64,000 nucleotides of DNA from JASBRS01 sp964496495 (GCA_964496495.1 CAZBZU010000011.1:1-64000), one strand, 5' to 3'. Shown: positions 1 to 9,303, counted from the stretch's first letter. Numbers and translations are program-made. The notes: generated by a model from the sequence alone, not told the origin.

Positions 1-496
1 GCCAGGTCGAGCTGCACGAGGCGTCGCCGCACGCCCCCAGCGTGCCCAGCATGCGCGCCTGGTCGCGGGGGCCGACGTTGTTGAACTCGATGCGAGCGTT
101 GGTGTGGTCGATGAGCTCCTGGGCGAGCACGCGTAGCGGGGGCCGCTCCTCCGAGGAGTAGCTCACCACCATCAGCTCCTCGTCCATGGTGAACTCCACC
201 GCCACCACCTTCATGTCCGCACCGCTCTGACGTGCCCGCGCCCGCAGCAACCACTTGAGATCGTCGGCCCTCCGTGAGAGCGCCCGGTGGCGCTCGATGT
301 CCTCGTCGAGGGCGTCGCGCACGTAGTGCCCGTGGGGCTTCTGGACGTCGCGCGGCTCCGTTCGCACGCGCGCCAGCTCCAACCCGCGCCGGGTGCTCAC
401 GACGCAGCGCGTCCCCACCGCGGGCGCCGTCGGTGGCGCCTCCATGTAGTGCAGCTTGGGCCCGTTATCGAACTTCACGCCGATGCACTCGGCCAT
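1..496 (-). CDS. PSP1 / RicT-family protein (3' end cut off)
   Basis: The gene starts at an ATG at 496 and runs off the left edge; about 165 residues are visible. The second half matches the PSP1 C-terminal domain of the RicT (YaaT) family, which in Bacillus works with partner proteins on RNase Y-dependent mRNA processing. The family's cysteine signature is recognisable near the visible end, but the usual C-x4-C-C reads CGDASCS, so the second cysteine of the CC pair is serine. GGGAGAG lies about 7 nt before the ATG. It follows rnhB on the same strand after about 120 nt and may be the last gene of the kinase-rnhB-ricT transcript. The family call is fairly sure; the function here is inferred. 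Confidence 0.8.
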   Translation of the reverse strand, partial: MAECIGVKFDNGPKLHYMEAPPTAPAVGTRCVVSTRRGLELARVRTEPRDVQKPHGHYVRDALDEDIERHRALSRRADDLKWLLRARARQSGADMKVVAVEFTMDEELMVVSYSSEERPPLRVLAQELIDHTNARIEFNNVGPRDQARMLGTLGACGDASCSSTW

Positions 497-615
497 GGTC
501 GTCTCTCCCTCACGACCCGCCGGCTCGCCCTGCCACTCGAGGCCGTGCGAAGCCCTTCCGCCGCGGCCGGACGGGTGCCGCGCGTGCGCACTCCAGCCGA
601 CGAGAACACCGCATT

Positions 616-1233
616 CTACGTCAGGAAGAGCCTTGCCTGCGCCACCGGCGCGAACGAGCGGCGGTGCTCCGGGCATGGCCCGAAGCGTTGCAGCGCCGTC
701 AGGTGGGCCGGCGCGCCGTAGCCCTTGTGCCCGTCGAAGCCGTACTCCGGATAGTCGCCGGCCATGGCGACCATGCGCGCGTCCCGCGCCGTCTTCGCGA
801 GGATGCTGGCAGCCGCGGCCTGCAGGCTGCGGGCATCGGCGTGTGCCACGGCCAGCTCCGGCAAGCCGGCTCCGATGTGGAGGTAGTCGGTCACCAGCGC
901 CGTGGGCCTGAGCGTCAGGCCGGCGACGGCGCGACGCGCCGCCAGCCGGGTCGCGCCGAGGATGTTCAGCTCGTCGATTTCGGCGGGGCTGGCCTCCGCC
1001 ACGGACCACGCCAGCGCCACCTCCCGCACGACGGCCGCCAGTCTCTCACGTTTCTCCGGCCCGAGGGTCTTGGAGTCGCGGAAGGGGTGATCGCCCGGCG
1101 GCAGCACCACCGCGGCGGCGACCACGGGGCCCGCCAGCGCCCCGCGGCCGGCCTCGTCGATGCCGGCCAGCGGGCTGTAGCCGCGGGCCCAGAGGACGGC
1201 TTCCAGGTCCCAGCCGGCAGACGCCTGCGTCAC
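616..1233 (-). CDS. rnhB: Ribonuclease HII
   Basis: This 205-aa protein removes ribonucleotides and RNA from RNA:DNA hybrids. The family's first motif, GIDEAGRGALAGP, begins at residue 24 and provides the catalytic Asp26-Glu27 pair. The DSK motif lies near residue 54, and the later helix AAAASILAKTARD matches the family's conserved region. The GTG start lies 14 nt after the stop of the upstream histidine kinase, with no -10 motif of its own, so it is probably co-transcribed with it. Length and motifs are normal for the family. Confidence 0.95.
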   Translation of the reverse strand: MTQASAGWDLEAVLWARGYSPLAGIDEAGRGALAGPVVAAAVVLPPGDHPFRDSKTLGPEKRERLAAVVREVALAWSVAEASPAEIDELNILGATRLAARRAVAGLTLRPTALVTDYLHIGAGLPELAVAHADARSLQAAAASILAKTARDARMVAMAGDYPEYGFDGHKGYGAPAHLTALQRFGPCPEHRRSFAPVAQARLFLT

Positions 1234-1247
1234 GGCGGCGTCCGCCC

Positions 1248-2423
1248 TCAGCCGCCGGCGATGGCGACGCCGTCCTCGGCGGTGGCGATGACGTTGGCCG
1301 GGATGGTGAAGAAGAAGGTGCTGCCGCGTGCCACCTTCGACTCCACCCAGATGCGGCCGCCGTGCTTCTCCACGGCCAGCTTGCAGAAGGTCAGGCCCAT
1401 GCCGGTGTCGTAGCGATCGTGCACGGTGTGGCGGGACTGCTCGAAGGCGTTGAACACCCGCTTCTGGTCGGCCTCCGGGATGCCCTCGCCGTCGTCGCGC
1501 ACGCTCAGCACGAAGTCGTCGTCCTGACGCCAGGCTCGGAAGTCGATGTACCCGCCCCGCCGGGTGTGCTTGATGGCGTTCGCCATCAGGTTGGCCAGCA
1601 CCCGCCGCAGGAGCTTGGGATCGGCCCGCAGCCGCTCGGCCTCGGGGCGCACCAGGAAGCCGAAGTTGCGATCGCGCGGGCCTCCGCTGACGTCGCCGAG
1701 CGACTCCTTCGCCAGCTCCGTGAGGCTGGGGATCTCCTGCGGCTCGAAGGGCATGTGGCCCTCCTTCATGCGCCGCACGTCGAGGATGTTAGCCGCCAGG
1801 TTGAGCAGGTGCTGCGACTCGCTCCTGGCCAGGCCGAGCAGCTCCTCGATGCCGGTCTCGCCGGGGTCCGCCTTGATCATCTCCAGGCTGTGGTCCAGGA
1901 GCCCCATGACGCTGGCGATGGGGCTCTTGAGGTCGTGAACCAGCATGTGGATGAGGTCGTCCTTGACGCGCTCGCTCTCCTTGTACGCCTGCTCGAAGCT
2001 GCGCGAGTGCTCCAGCGCCTCCCGCAAGGTGCGCTCCGTCTGGTGCCTCTCCAACAGGCGCCGCAGATGGGCTTTCACGACCTCCGGCCGCGTCGGCAAC
2101 GAGAGGTAGGCGTCCACCCCGGAGTCGACCACGGCGGACTGCACCTGCGCCTCGTCCGGCCCCAGGTAGATGAAGGGGACGTCGCCGAGGGCCTTGCGCC
2201 GGCGCAGCAGGGCGACCAGGTCGAGCTGCGGGACCTTCTCGGCAAGCCCATGCTCCAGCACCAGCGCCTCGGGCACCGACGCCCGGGTGTGGTAGAGCAG
2301 CGCCTCGACGTCGGTGAAGATCGCAGCCTGTAGCCCGCTCTCTTCCACCACCCCGCGCAGACCCTCGCCGCGCTCCTCGGTGGTCATGGCGATCAGCACG
2401 AACGGTTGCCCGGGCGCGGTCAT
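1248..2423 (-). CDS. Sensor histidine kinase with degenerate receiver-like N-domain
   Basis: Residues 7-122 look like a response-regulator receiver fold, but the strand that should end in the phosphoacceptor Asp reads LVLEHG, with Glu57 in its place. A linker with coiled-coil character (about 123-155) leads to a HisKA dimerisation domain with phospho-acceptor His163 in HDLKSP. The HATPase domain follows with an N-box (NLMANAIKH), a G1 box (DDGEGIP) and a G2 box (GMGLTFCK). There is no membrane segment, so it should be cytosolic. The ATG at 2423 is preferred over an upstream in-frame ATG at 2513 because TGGTATGAT ends 7 nt before it. No partner regulator gene lies next to it, so the signal and target are unknown. 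Confidence 0.85.
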   Translation of the reverse strand: MTAPGQPFVLIAMTTEERGEGLRGVVEESGLQAAIFTDVEALLYHTRASVPEALVLEHGLAEKVPQLDLVALLRRRKALGDVPFIYLGPDEAQVQSAVVDSGVDAYLSLPTRPEVVKAHLRRLLERHQTERTLREALEHSRSFEQAYKESERVKDDLIHMLVHDLKSPIASVMGLLDHSLEMIKADPGETGIEELLGLARSESQHLLNLAANILDVRRMKEGHMPFEPQEIPSLTELAKESLGDVSGGPRDRNFGFLVRPEAERLRADPKLLRRVLANLMANAIKHTRRGGYIDFRAWRQDDDFVLSVRDDGEGIPEADQKRVFNAFEQSRHTVHDRYDTGMGLTFCKLAVEKHGGRIWVESKVARGSTFFFTIPANVIATAEDGVAIAGG

Positions 2424-2430
2424 CGGCCGA

Positions 2431-2439
2431 ATCATACCA
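2431..2439 (-). promoter_or_regulatory. Extended -10, leaderless start of the histidine kinase
   Basis: TGGTATGAT on the minus strand, 7 nt before the ATG at 2423; no Shine-Dalgarno sequence. Confidence 0.7.
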
Positions 2440-2532
2440 GGGCGACCAACCGACACCAGGACGAATAATTCGCGCTTGGGCCAACGTCGCGGCGGCGAAG
2501 GTGTCGCCGGCATCGGACGCCGGACGGGGGGC

Positions 2533-2541
2533 TGCTAGCAT
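2533..2541 (+). promoter_or_regulatory. Extended -10, leaderless start of the VWA gene
   Basis: TGCTAGCAT ends 6 nt before the GTG at 2548. It is back-to-back with the kinase promoter about 100 bp away. Confidence 0.7.
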
Positions 2542-2547
2542 GGTGCC

Positions 2548-5007
2548 GTGCTCCCCGCGGGCCTCCAGTTCGCCTTTCCCTGGGCTCTCCTGGCGCTGCC
2601 GCTCCTGCTGCTCTTCCCCCCCGGCCGCTGGCGCTGGGTGCGCCTGCTGGCGCTGGCGCTGTTGGTGGTGGCGTTGGCGGGACCCTCGCTGCCGCGGCAG
2701 AGCGGCCACGTTGCGGTGCTGGTCGACGTCTCCGACAGCCTGGGGACGGCCGGCCTGCAGGCCGCCAGGAAGCTGGTGCCGGCAGCGGGCCTGCGGCACG
2801 ACAGCTACTACGTGGCCGGGGACACCGCCCGCGTTCCCGACCTCTCCGCGGAGGTACCGTCGGTCCTGCCGACCGGCGCGACCGACCTCGCCCGCGCGCT
2901 GCAGGTGGCGGCGGCGTCCGGCGCCGCCCGGGCCCTGCTGGTGAGCGACGGCGTGCAGTCGCAAGGGCACGTGCTCGATGCCCTGCCGACCATCCCGGTC
3001 GATACCGTCTACGTTCCGCCCAAGCCCGATGTGCGCCTCTCCCAGCTGCTGGCTCCCCAGACCGCCGCCCCCGGCGAGCGGGTGCAGGTCATCGCCGTCG
3101 TCGATGCCGACATGGCCGCCAACGTCACGCTACGGGCGCGGGTGGGGTCGCAGTCGCTGGCACCCGTCACGCGGAAGATCGCGAAGGGGCGGAACGCCAT
3201 CCCCTTCAGCTTCGAGGCGCCCAGCGGCGTCGCCTCCGCCGCGGTGGATGCCAGCATCGCCGTCGACGTGCCGCAGCCCACCGCCGACGACCACCGCCGG
3301 ACCGAGGTGGGCATCCGCGCGCACGCGCCGGTGCTGGTCATCGGCGACCCCGCCACCAGCAAGCTGCTCGCCGCCCAGGGCATCGAGGTGCGCCAGGGGA
3401 CCGTAGCCGACGTGCAGGCGCCATTGAGTGCCGGCGCCGTGGTCGTCCGGGGCGGCGCCGCGCAGTTCACGCCCGGCCAGCTCGAGCTCCTCAAGCAGTA
3501 CGTGGAGAACGGCGGCGGGCTGATGATGACGGGCGGACCCCACAGCTTCGGGCTGGGCGGCTGGTACCGCACGCCGGTGGAGGACGTGCTGCCGGTGACG
3601 ACCGACGTGCGCACCCAGGTGTCCATTCCGCAGGTGGCAATGGTCATCGTGCTCGACCACTCGCAGTCGATGAGCGCGGGCAACCCCTCGAAGCTCGAGC
3701 TCGCCAAGCAAGGCGCGATCAAGGTGGTGGAGCTCGCCTACCAGGACGACCTCATCGGGCTGATCGCCTTCAGCGACCCCTCCAGCACCGACTGGGTGTT
3801 CCACCTGCGCAAGGCGACCGAGCGCGGCAAGAGGGAGATGGTCCACGGCATCCTGGGCATCACCACCGCCGGCGGGACGGTGCTCGGGCCCGCCTATCGC
3901 GACGCGCTGGCCGCACTGCAGGGCACCGACGCCGCTGTCAAACACGTCATCGTGCTCTCCGACGGCAAGCTCTACGACGGGCAGGGACCCTTCAGCAACG
4001 GGCCGCCGACCGACTTCGGCGCGCTCGCGAGCGCTGCCCGCATAAGCGGCATCACCACCTCGACCATCGCCATCGGCGATGCCGCCGACTTCCAGCGGTT
4101 GCAGGCCATCGCCCAGGCCGGCGGCGGCCGCTACTACAAGGCGCTCGACGTGTCGACGCTGCCGTCGATCTTCACCACCGAGGCGCTCACCGCCACGCGC
4201 CAGCTGCTGGTCCAGGATCCCACCACACCGACGGCCCGCCCCAACGCGCTGGTGGACTTCCCCGCCAGCCTGCCCAAGGTCGACGCCTACGTGGCGACCA
4301 CGCTACGCCAGAGCGGCCAGGCCCTGCTCGAAGGCAAGCGCCAGGAGCCGATCCTGGCCGTCCGGCGGGTCGGCCTCGGGCGCACCGTGGCCTTCACCAC
4401 CGACCTCAACGCCTGGGCCGGACCGCTCGGTGCCTGGCCCGGGCTCGGCGGCGCTCTCGGCACCATCGCGCGCTGGCTGCAGGCGCGGCCGCTGGTCTAC
4501 CAGGCGCGCGCCAGCCGCGACGGCGGTTACCTCCAGGTGGTCGTCGATGCCGTGCGCAACGGCGCCTACGTGGACAACGAGTCGCTCGTGGCGCGCTACG
4601 GCGGCGTGTCCGCCCCCATGCAGCAAGTGGCGCCGGGACGCTACCAGGCGCGGCTCAAGGTGGCGAACGGCGCCTCGGGCAGCGTGGTGATCTCGCAGGG
4701 CTCCGAAGCGGTGGCGCGCACCGACGTCGGCGGTCCCGATCCGGAGTTCGCCCGGTCCGATGGCGCCGCACTGCTGCGAACCATCGCCGAGCGCACCGGG
4801 GGCAAGGTGATCGCGCCGGGCAGCAGCTACCGGCCGGCGCCCGGAGGCGGGCGCTTCCCGCTGTGGCCGTTCCTGGCTGCGGCCGCGGTGGTGGCGTTCC
4901 TCGCGGAGCTCCTGCTGCGCCGGTTCGCCGGCGAGCGTGGCGGGCCGGCCGCGCCCGGCCCGTCCGCGGGCGGCGTCGCCGGCGGCACCGCGGGCGGAGC
5001 CGGTTGA
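2548..5007 (+). CDS. Membrane-anchored VWA protein with amidotransferase-like domain
   Basis: This 819-aa protein has two hydrophobic segments near the N-terminus (about 7-46) and one near the C-terminus (about 771-791), so most of it should lie outside the membrane. A first VWA-like fold begins near residue 60 (DVSDS). A class I glutamine-amidotransferase-like fold follows at about 265-350 (GGGLMMTGG), without an obvious catalytic cysteine. A second VWA domain carries a complete MIDAS motif DHSQS at about 370-374. The last 30 residues are Gly/Ala-rich. This order is known from large bacterial VWA proteins annotated as glutamine-amidotransferase-like, with no settled function. No MoxR-type ATPase lies beside it, although such partners are common. 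Confidence 0.8.
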   Translation: MLPAGLQFAFPWALLALPLLLLFPPGRWRWVRLLALALLVVALAGPSLPRQSGHVAVLVDVSDSLGTAGLQAARKLVPAAGLRHDSYYVAGDTARVPDLSAEVPSVLPTGATDLARALQVAAASGAARALLVSDGVQSQGHVLDALPTIPVDTVYVPPKPDVRLSQLLAPQTAAPGERVQVIAVVDADMAANVTLRARVGSQSLAPVTRKIAKGRNAIPFSFEAPSGVASAAVDASIAVDVPQPTADDHRRTEVGIRAHAPVLVIGDPATSKLLAAQGIEVRQGTVADVQAPLSAGAVVVRGGAAQFTPGQLELLKQYVENGGGLMMTGGPHSFGLGGWYRTPVEDVLPVTTDVRTQVSIPQVAMVIVLDHSQSMSAGNPSKLELAKQGAIKVVELAYQDDLIGLIAFSDPSSTDWVFHLRKATERGKREMVHGILGITTAGGTVLGPAYRDALAALQGTDAAVKHVIVLSDGKLYDGQGPFSNGPPTDFGALASAARISGITTSTIAIGDAADFQRLQAIAQAGGGRYYKALDVSTLPSIFTTEALTATRQLLVQDPTTPTARPNALVDFPASLPKVDAYVATTLRQSGQALLEGKRQEPILAVRRVGLGRTVAFTTDLNAWAGPLGAWPGLGGALGTIARWLQARPLVYQARASRDGGYLQVVVDAVRNGAYVDNESLVARYGGVSAPMQQVAPGRYQARLKVANGASGSVVISQGSEAVARTDVGGPDPEFARSDGAALLRTIAERTGGKVIAPGSSYRPAPGGGRFPLWPFLAAAAVVAFLAELLLRRFAGERGGPAAPGPSAGGVAGGTAGGAG

Positions 5008-5069
5008 CGCGTCCGGTCGACGGAGCCGGCCTGGGGCACCGGCCTGCGGAGCGATGCCCGCGATGCCGC

Positions 5070-6221
5070 TCAGGACGCGTCGCCGAGCGAGCCGCCCAGA
5101 TCGCCGGGCGCCTCGCCGGGCGCCTCGCCGGCCGGGGCCGCGGGCTTCGCCAGCGGCGCGTCGACGTCGACCTTCATCAGCTCGCGCAACACCACCGTGG
5201 CGTAGCTTCCCTTGGGCAAGGTGAACGCCACCCGCAGGGCACCGTCGAACGGCGTCAGCTCGGTGTCCTCGAGCAGCACGCGACTGGCTCGGCGGTCCCC
5301 GCGACGGGCGCCGAAGTCGCTCCAGCGCAGCCCGTGGCGCGCCAGCACCCCTCGCTCGAGCTCGCCGGCCTCCCCCTCCGAGACGCGCACCCTGCGGCCG
5401 TAGAGCGGCAGTGTGGCGCTGATCTCCAACCGCTCGGCCCGAGGGGTCTCGGCGGCGCCGTCCTCCACCTCGAACACGCCGCCGGTGTCGTGCTTCCTGG
5501 CCCAGTCGCCGGTGATCACCGCGGCGAACAGGCCGCGGCGCAGGCGTTCGGCCAGCAGCTCGTTGACGATCAGCGACTGCAGCGCCGACACGAAGAAGCG
5601 CTTCAGCCGGTGCCCGCCGGGCACGCGCTCGCCGCGGAGCACCCGCAGGCCGTCGACGGCGTTGGTGCCGAAGCGGCCAAAGCGCTGCGGCCCGAAGTAG
5701 TTCGGCACGCCGGCGCGCGCCAGCGCCGCGAGCACCTCCCGCGCGCGCCGCTCCGCCTCGGCGCCGCCACCGTCGACGTCCCGCACGGTGACGACGAAGC
5801 GGTTCCCGCGAAGGTGCCCGATGCCGAGCTTGTTGCGGTGGTAGGCGCGCTCCAGCACGCGCACGCCGGGGAGCGCCTGCAGCGCCTCGGCCGCGCTCTC
5901 GAAGCGCCGCGGGAGGCTCAGCCACTGCACCGTCACCGCGCTCTTGTCCTTCAGTCCCGCCACGCCCACCTGACTCTCCTGCAGCCCTTCGGCCACCAGG
6001 GCGGCCACCAGGTCGCGGGTGGTCAGGTCGCGCTTCTCGACGAGCAGGTACAGGTGGGAGCCGCTCCCCTGTGGCAGGTAGGCGGGCACCTCCTCCACCC
6101 GGAAGTCGTCGGGCGCGGCCCGGATGCGCCCGCCGGTGCCGGGCAGCCCGGCGGTGGCCGGCGGCAGCGCCCGCCAGCTGAAACGCAGCCCAGGGGGGTC
6201 CGCTGCGGCTAGCCCGCTCAC
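5070..6221 (-). CDS. truD: tRNA pseudouridine synthase D
   Basis: This 383-aa enzyme isomerises U13 of tRNA. The catalytic motif GLKDKSA places the aspartate at residue 92, and the family motif NYFGPQRFGR follows near residue 176. The GTG start overlaps the TGA of the upstream LON-domain gene (GTGA), which suggests translational coupling. The C-terminal 25 residues are a low-complexity Pro/Gly/Ala tail. It converges on the VWA gene with about 60 bp between stops. Confidence 0.93.
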   Translation of the reverse strand: MSGLAAADPPGLRFSWRALPPATAGLPGTGGRIRAAPDDFRVEEVPAYLPQGSGSHLYLLVEKRDLTTRDLVAALVAEGLQESQVGVAGLKDKSAVTVQWLSLPRRFESAAEALQALPGVRVLERAYHRNKLGIGHLRGNRFVVTVRDVDGGGAEAERRAREVLAALARAGVPNYFGPQRFGRFGTNAVDGLRVLRGERVPGGHRLKRFFVSALQSLIVNELLAERLRRGLFAAVITGDWARKHDTGGVFEVEDGAAETPRAERLEISATLPLYGRRVRVSEGEAGELERGVLARHGLRWSDFGARRGDRRASRVLLEDTELTPFDGALRVAFTLPKGSYATVVLRELMKVDVDAPLAKPAAPAGEAPGEAPGDLGGSLGDAS

Positions 6222-6862
6222 GCGCTCGGGTCCGGCGCCGCACTGAGCTGCTCGTCCATCATCTTGCGCGCCAGCTCGAAACGCTCGCTGAGCGAGCGCG
6301 CCTCTAGCAGCACCTGCCGCGACGCCAGCGGCACCCGCATGTTCGCGCAGATGAACGAGGCCTGATAGAGCGGATCCTCCGGCAGGTTCGCCTCGATCTG
6401 CTCGAGCGCCCCCTCGGCGAAGAAGGCGCGGGCGTAGCGGCGGAAGGCGTCCAGGGCATCCCAGGCGGCCACGCGCTCCTGGTTAGGGTCGTCGCGCTGC
6501 ACCGGTGCCGGCTCGTCCTCGACGAAGAACAGCGGACGGTGGCCGTCACCGGGCTCCTCCACGTCCTCGCGCCGCAGCACCGCCACTCCGCAGCGCTCCT
6601 GACCGTGGACCAGCAGGTCGAAGCTGCCGTCGCGGTTCTCCTCGACGCTCAGGATGTCGACCAGCGCCCCCATCTCCGCCACCGGGACGGGGGTGTCGCG
6701 GATGGGCGCATTGTGGGTCACCAGCACCACCGCGAAGCGCTTGCGCTCGCGTTCGAGTGCCACGCGGACCAGGCGCTTGTACCGTTCCTCGAAGACGTGC
6801 ACCGGCACGGTCATGCCGGGGAACACCACCACCTCGAGGGGGAACAGCGGGACCTCCGCCAT
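6218..6862 (-). CDS. LON substrate-binding-domain protein
   Basis: This 214-aa protein is a free-standing LON N-terminal domain. It begins with the typical PLFPLEVVVFPG strand, followed by HVFEERYK, and ends in a helical region. It has no AAA or Ser-Lys protease domain. Such stand-alone proteins are common; they are thought to bind unfolded peptides, but their role is not settled. The ATG at 6862 sits 6 nt after TGTTACCGT. It is the first gene of a two-gene operon with truD (4-bp overlap). Confidence 0.85.
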   Translation of the reverse strand: MAEVPLFPLEVVVFPGMTVPVHVFEERYKRLVRVALERERKRFAVVLVTHNAPIRDTPVPVAEMGALVDILSVEENRDGSFDLLVHGQERCGVAVLRREDVEEPGDGHRPLFFVEDEPAPVQRDDPNQERVAAWDALDAFRRYARAFFAEGALEQIEANLPEDPLYQASFICANMRVPLASRQVLLEARSLSERFELARKMMDEQLSAAPDPSA

Positions 6863-6868
6863 GCTCGT

Positions 6869-6877
6869 ACGGTAACA
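6869..6877 (-). promoter_or_regulatory. Extended -10, leaderless start of LON gene-truD
   Basis: TGTTACCGT on the minus strand, 6 nt before the ATG at 6862. Confidence 0.7.
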
Positions 6878-6966
6878 GGTTCTCTCGGCGAGCCCTTTCC
6901 GCCCTCCGCGCCGGCGCCCGCCGAGCCGGCGGGACCGCCGCCAGGGCGCTGCGGACGGGCCGCGGC

Positions 6967-7839
6967 TCAGCCGCCCAGCGCCAGGCCGCCCACGATACCG
7001 AGCAGCATCACCAACCCCACCACCAGGTTGGCGTTGAACGAGCGCAGCACGACCGCGGGCTCGAGCCGCCGCACCGCCACCTGCTCGTACAGCAGCACCA
7101 CCGCCGTGGCCCCCAGCGCCACCCCGTAGGGCCAGCCGAGATGGACCCACAGCAGCACCGCGGCCAGCGCCACGAAGCTCACCAGGTGGGTGGCCGCCGA
7201 CACCACCAGCGCCCGCTTCACGCCGAACCGCACCGGGATGCTGTGAAGCCCGGCGCGGCGGTCGAAGGCGAGGTCGAGGAGCCCGTAGATGATGTCGAAC
7301 CCCGCGATCCAGGTGCCGAGTGCAAGCCACAGGGCCACGGCCGTGAACGAGAAGGACCCGGTCACCGCGATCCAACCGCCGGCGGCGGCCGCGCCGATGG
7401 TGGCGCCCAGCCAGAAGTGGCACAGCCAGGTGACCCGCTTCAGATACGGGTAGACGGTCAGGAACACCACCGCCACCGGCAACAGCGCCAGCGTCAGCGG
7501 GTTGAGCAACGCGCCGGCCACGGCGAGCAGCGCCAGCCCGACCGCAGCCAGCACCAGACCCGTCCGGCGGCTCAAGCGGCCGGCCGGGATCTCGCGGTCG
7601 CGCGTGCGCGGGTTGGCGGCATCGACCCGGGCGTCGATCACGCGGTTGAGCGCCATGGCGGCGCTGCGGGCACCGACCATGGCCATGGTGACCAGGGCGA
7701 AGGTACGCCAACCCGGCCAGCCCCCGGCGGCCAACAGCATGCCGCCGTAGGCGAAGGGAAGCGCGAAGAGCGTGTGCTCGAACTTGACGAAGGCAAAGTA
7801 GCGTGCGACCGTGCCGGGCGTGACGGGCTCTGCGCTCAC
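6967..7839 (-). CDS. UbiA-family prenyltransferase, probably menaquinone pathway (MqnP-like)
   Basis: This 290-aa integral membrane protein has about eight hydrophobic helices. The first prenyl-diphosphate-binding Asp motif is N65-D69-D73 (NRVIDARVD), followed by DREIPAGRLS. The second, DIIYGLLDLAFD, lies near residue 175. Enzymes of this group attach a polyprenyl chain to an aromatic acid. Because mqnD and ubiE are also in the window, the substrate is probably the futalosine-route naphthoate; that is inferred from context. The GTG start is 6 nt after TGGTAGCCT. Confidence 0.85.
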   Translation of the reverse strand: MSAEPVTPGTVARYFAFVKFEHTLFALPFAYGGMLLAAGGWPGWRTFALVTMAMVGARSAAMALNRVIDARVDAANPRTRDREIPAGRLSRRTGLVLAAVGLALLAVAGALLNPLTLALLPVAVVFLTVYPYLKRVTWLCHFWLGATIGAAAAGGWIAVTGSFSFTAVALWLALGTWIAGFDIIYGLLDLAFDRRAGLHSIPVRFGVKRALVVSAATHLVSFVALAAVLLWVHLGWPYGVALGATAVVLLYEQVAVRRLEPAVVLRSFNANLVVGLVMLLGIVGGLALGG

Positions 7840-7845
7840 GCCGAA

Positions 7846-7854
7846 AGGCTACCA
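7846..7854 (-). promoter_or_regulatory. Extended -10, leaderless start of UbiA gene
   Basis: TGGTAGCCT on the minus strand, 6 nt before the GTG at 7839. Confidence 0.7.
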
Positions 7855-7887
7855 CGCGACCCCGGCGGCGCCCGCGCGCCGGCTACC

Positions 7888-9303
7888 TCAGTGCTGCTTG
7901 GCCGCCTCCTTGGCCGCGTGCGTGCTGAAGCCGAAGGCGGGCAGCGCGCGCTCCCCCGCTCCGCGCAGGATGGCGCGGCCCAGCTCGGCCAGGGTGGTCC
8001 CGCCGGTGTCGACACGCATCGCCAGGCGCTGGCGCAGCTCGCTCAGCTCGGTGCCGTCCAGAAGCGTCTCGGTACCGTACTTGAGCATGCTGGGCGAGAG
8101 CAGCAGCAGGTCGGCCTCGCCGGGCGCCACCGCCGCCAACAGATCGCGCCCCGCCAGCAGCCCGGCCACCGAGGTGACCTCGCCGAAGGTGATGTTGGTC
8201 ACCGCGCGGACCTCCAGCTCCAGCCCGCTCACGGCGGCGAGCGGCCGCACCGCCTCCTCCAGGACCGGCCCGAACAGCCGGCCGGTCGCCAGCAGCACGC
8301 GCCGGGGCGAGGCGAGGCGCTGCGGCAGGGGCGGGAGGCCCTCGTCGAGGAAGTCGCGCACCATGCCGACGCCGTTCTCCAGCATGGGGAAGCCCTCGTA
8401 AGCGGCGGCGCCGGGCAGCGGCACCCCCGCCCGCAGGTAGAGCTCGTCGCTGGCGAACACGAAGCGGCTCCCGCGCTCCTGCAGCATGCGCTGCTGGAAC
8501 GCGGTGAGCCGCTCCACCACGTCAGCCGCCCGCTCGGGGGTGTACGGCTCGAGGTGGGGCAGGTGGGCGCGGTGGGCGGTCAGCCCCAGCGGCACGGCAG
8601 CCACCGCCCGCACGTTGTGCCTTCCCGCGAGGTAGCTCAGGGTTTCCTCGAGGTCCTCACCGTCGTTGCGCCCGGGAACCAGCACCAGCTGGGTGTAGAG
8701 CGCGATGCTCTCGAGTCGTTCGATCATGGCGCGCACGTCGAGCGCGCTGGCCGCCGGCACCTTGTGCGGCCACGGCTTCATCAGGCCCTCGCGCACCTGC
8801 GGGTCGGCGCTGTGAACCGAGACGTAGAGCGGGCTCAGCTGCTCGCTCACGATGCGCTCGAGGTCGTGGTCGGTCAAGTTGGTCAACGTGACGAAGGAGC
8901 CGTAGAGGAAGCTCGTTCGGAAGTCGTCGTCCATGATGTAGAGGCTCTTGCGCATGCCCTTGGGCATCTGATGCACGTAGCAGAAGTCGCAGCGGTTGGC
9001 GCACAGGCGGATGCCGTCGAAGATCACGTCCTCGAACTCGAGCCCTGGGTCCTCCCAGGACGCCGCGAAGGTGACGGCCTCGCCGCCGCTCGGGTCGCGC
9101 GCCTCGAGAAGGACGTCGCCGCGCTCGAGCTCGCGCCGGTAGGCGAGGATGTCGGGGATGGCGCGCCCGTTCACCCGCAGCAGCTCCCACCCCGGCAAGA
9201 CGCCGGCGCGCGCGGCGGCGGAGCCGGGCTCGACCGCACGGATGGCGGCCGGCGTGAGCGCCGGTTCCGGACGCTGCTTGCGGCTGAGGACGACCTTGGG
9301 CAC
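7888..9303 (-). CDS. DUF512 protein: PDZ-like plus radical-SAM-like
   Basis: The 471-aa protein starts with a PDZ-like domain (about 18-85), followed by a radical-SAM-type cluster motif with Cys101, Cys105 and Cys108 (CANRCDFC), then QMPKGMRKSLY. The C-terminal part is the DUF512 domain (LLATGRLFGPVLEE). The family is widespread in Firmicutes and Deinococcota and often annotated as a putative Fe-S oxidoreductase; its substrate is unknown. The GTG at 9303 is chosen because TGCTAGAAT ends 8 nt before it and family proteins start at this point. Confidence 0.85.
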   Translation of the reverse strand: MPKVVLSRKQRPEPALTPAAIRAVEPGSAAARAGVLPGWELLRVNGRAIPDILAYRRELERGDVLLEARDPSGGEAVTFAASWEDPGLEFEDVIFDGIRLCANRCDFCYVHQMPKGMRKSLYIMDDDFRTSFLYGSFVTLTNLTDHDLERIVSEQLSPLYVSVHSADPQVREGLMKPWPHKVPAASALDVRAMIERLESIALYTQLVLVPGRNDGEDLEETLSYLAGRHNVRAVAAVPLGLTAHRAHLPHLEPYTPERAADVVERLTAFQQRMLQERGSRFVFASDELYLRAGVPLPGAAAYEGFPMLENGVGMVRDFLDEGLPPLPQRLASPRRVLLATGRLFGPVLEEAVRPLAAVSGLELEVRAVTNITFGEVTSVAGLLAGRDLLAAVAPGEADLLLLSPSMLKYGTETLLDGTELSELRQRLAMRVDTGGTTLAELGRAILRGAGERALPAFGFSTHAAKEAAKQH

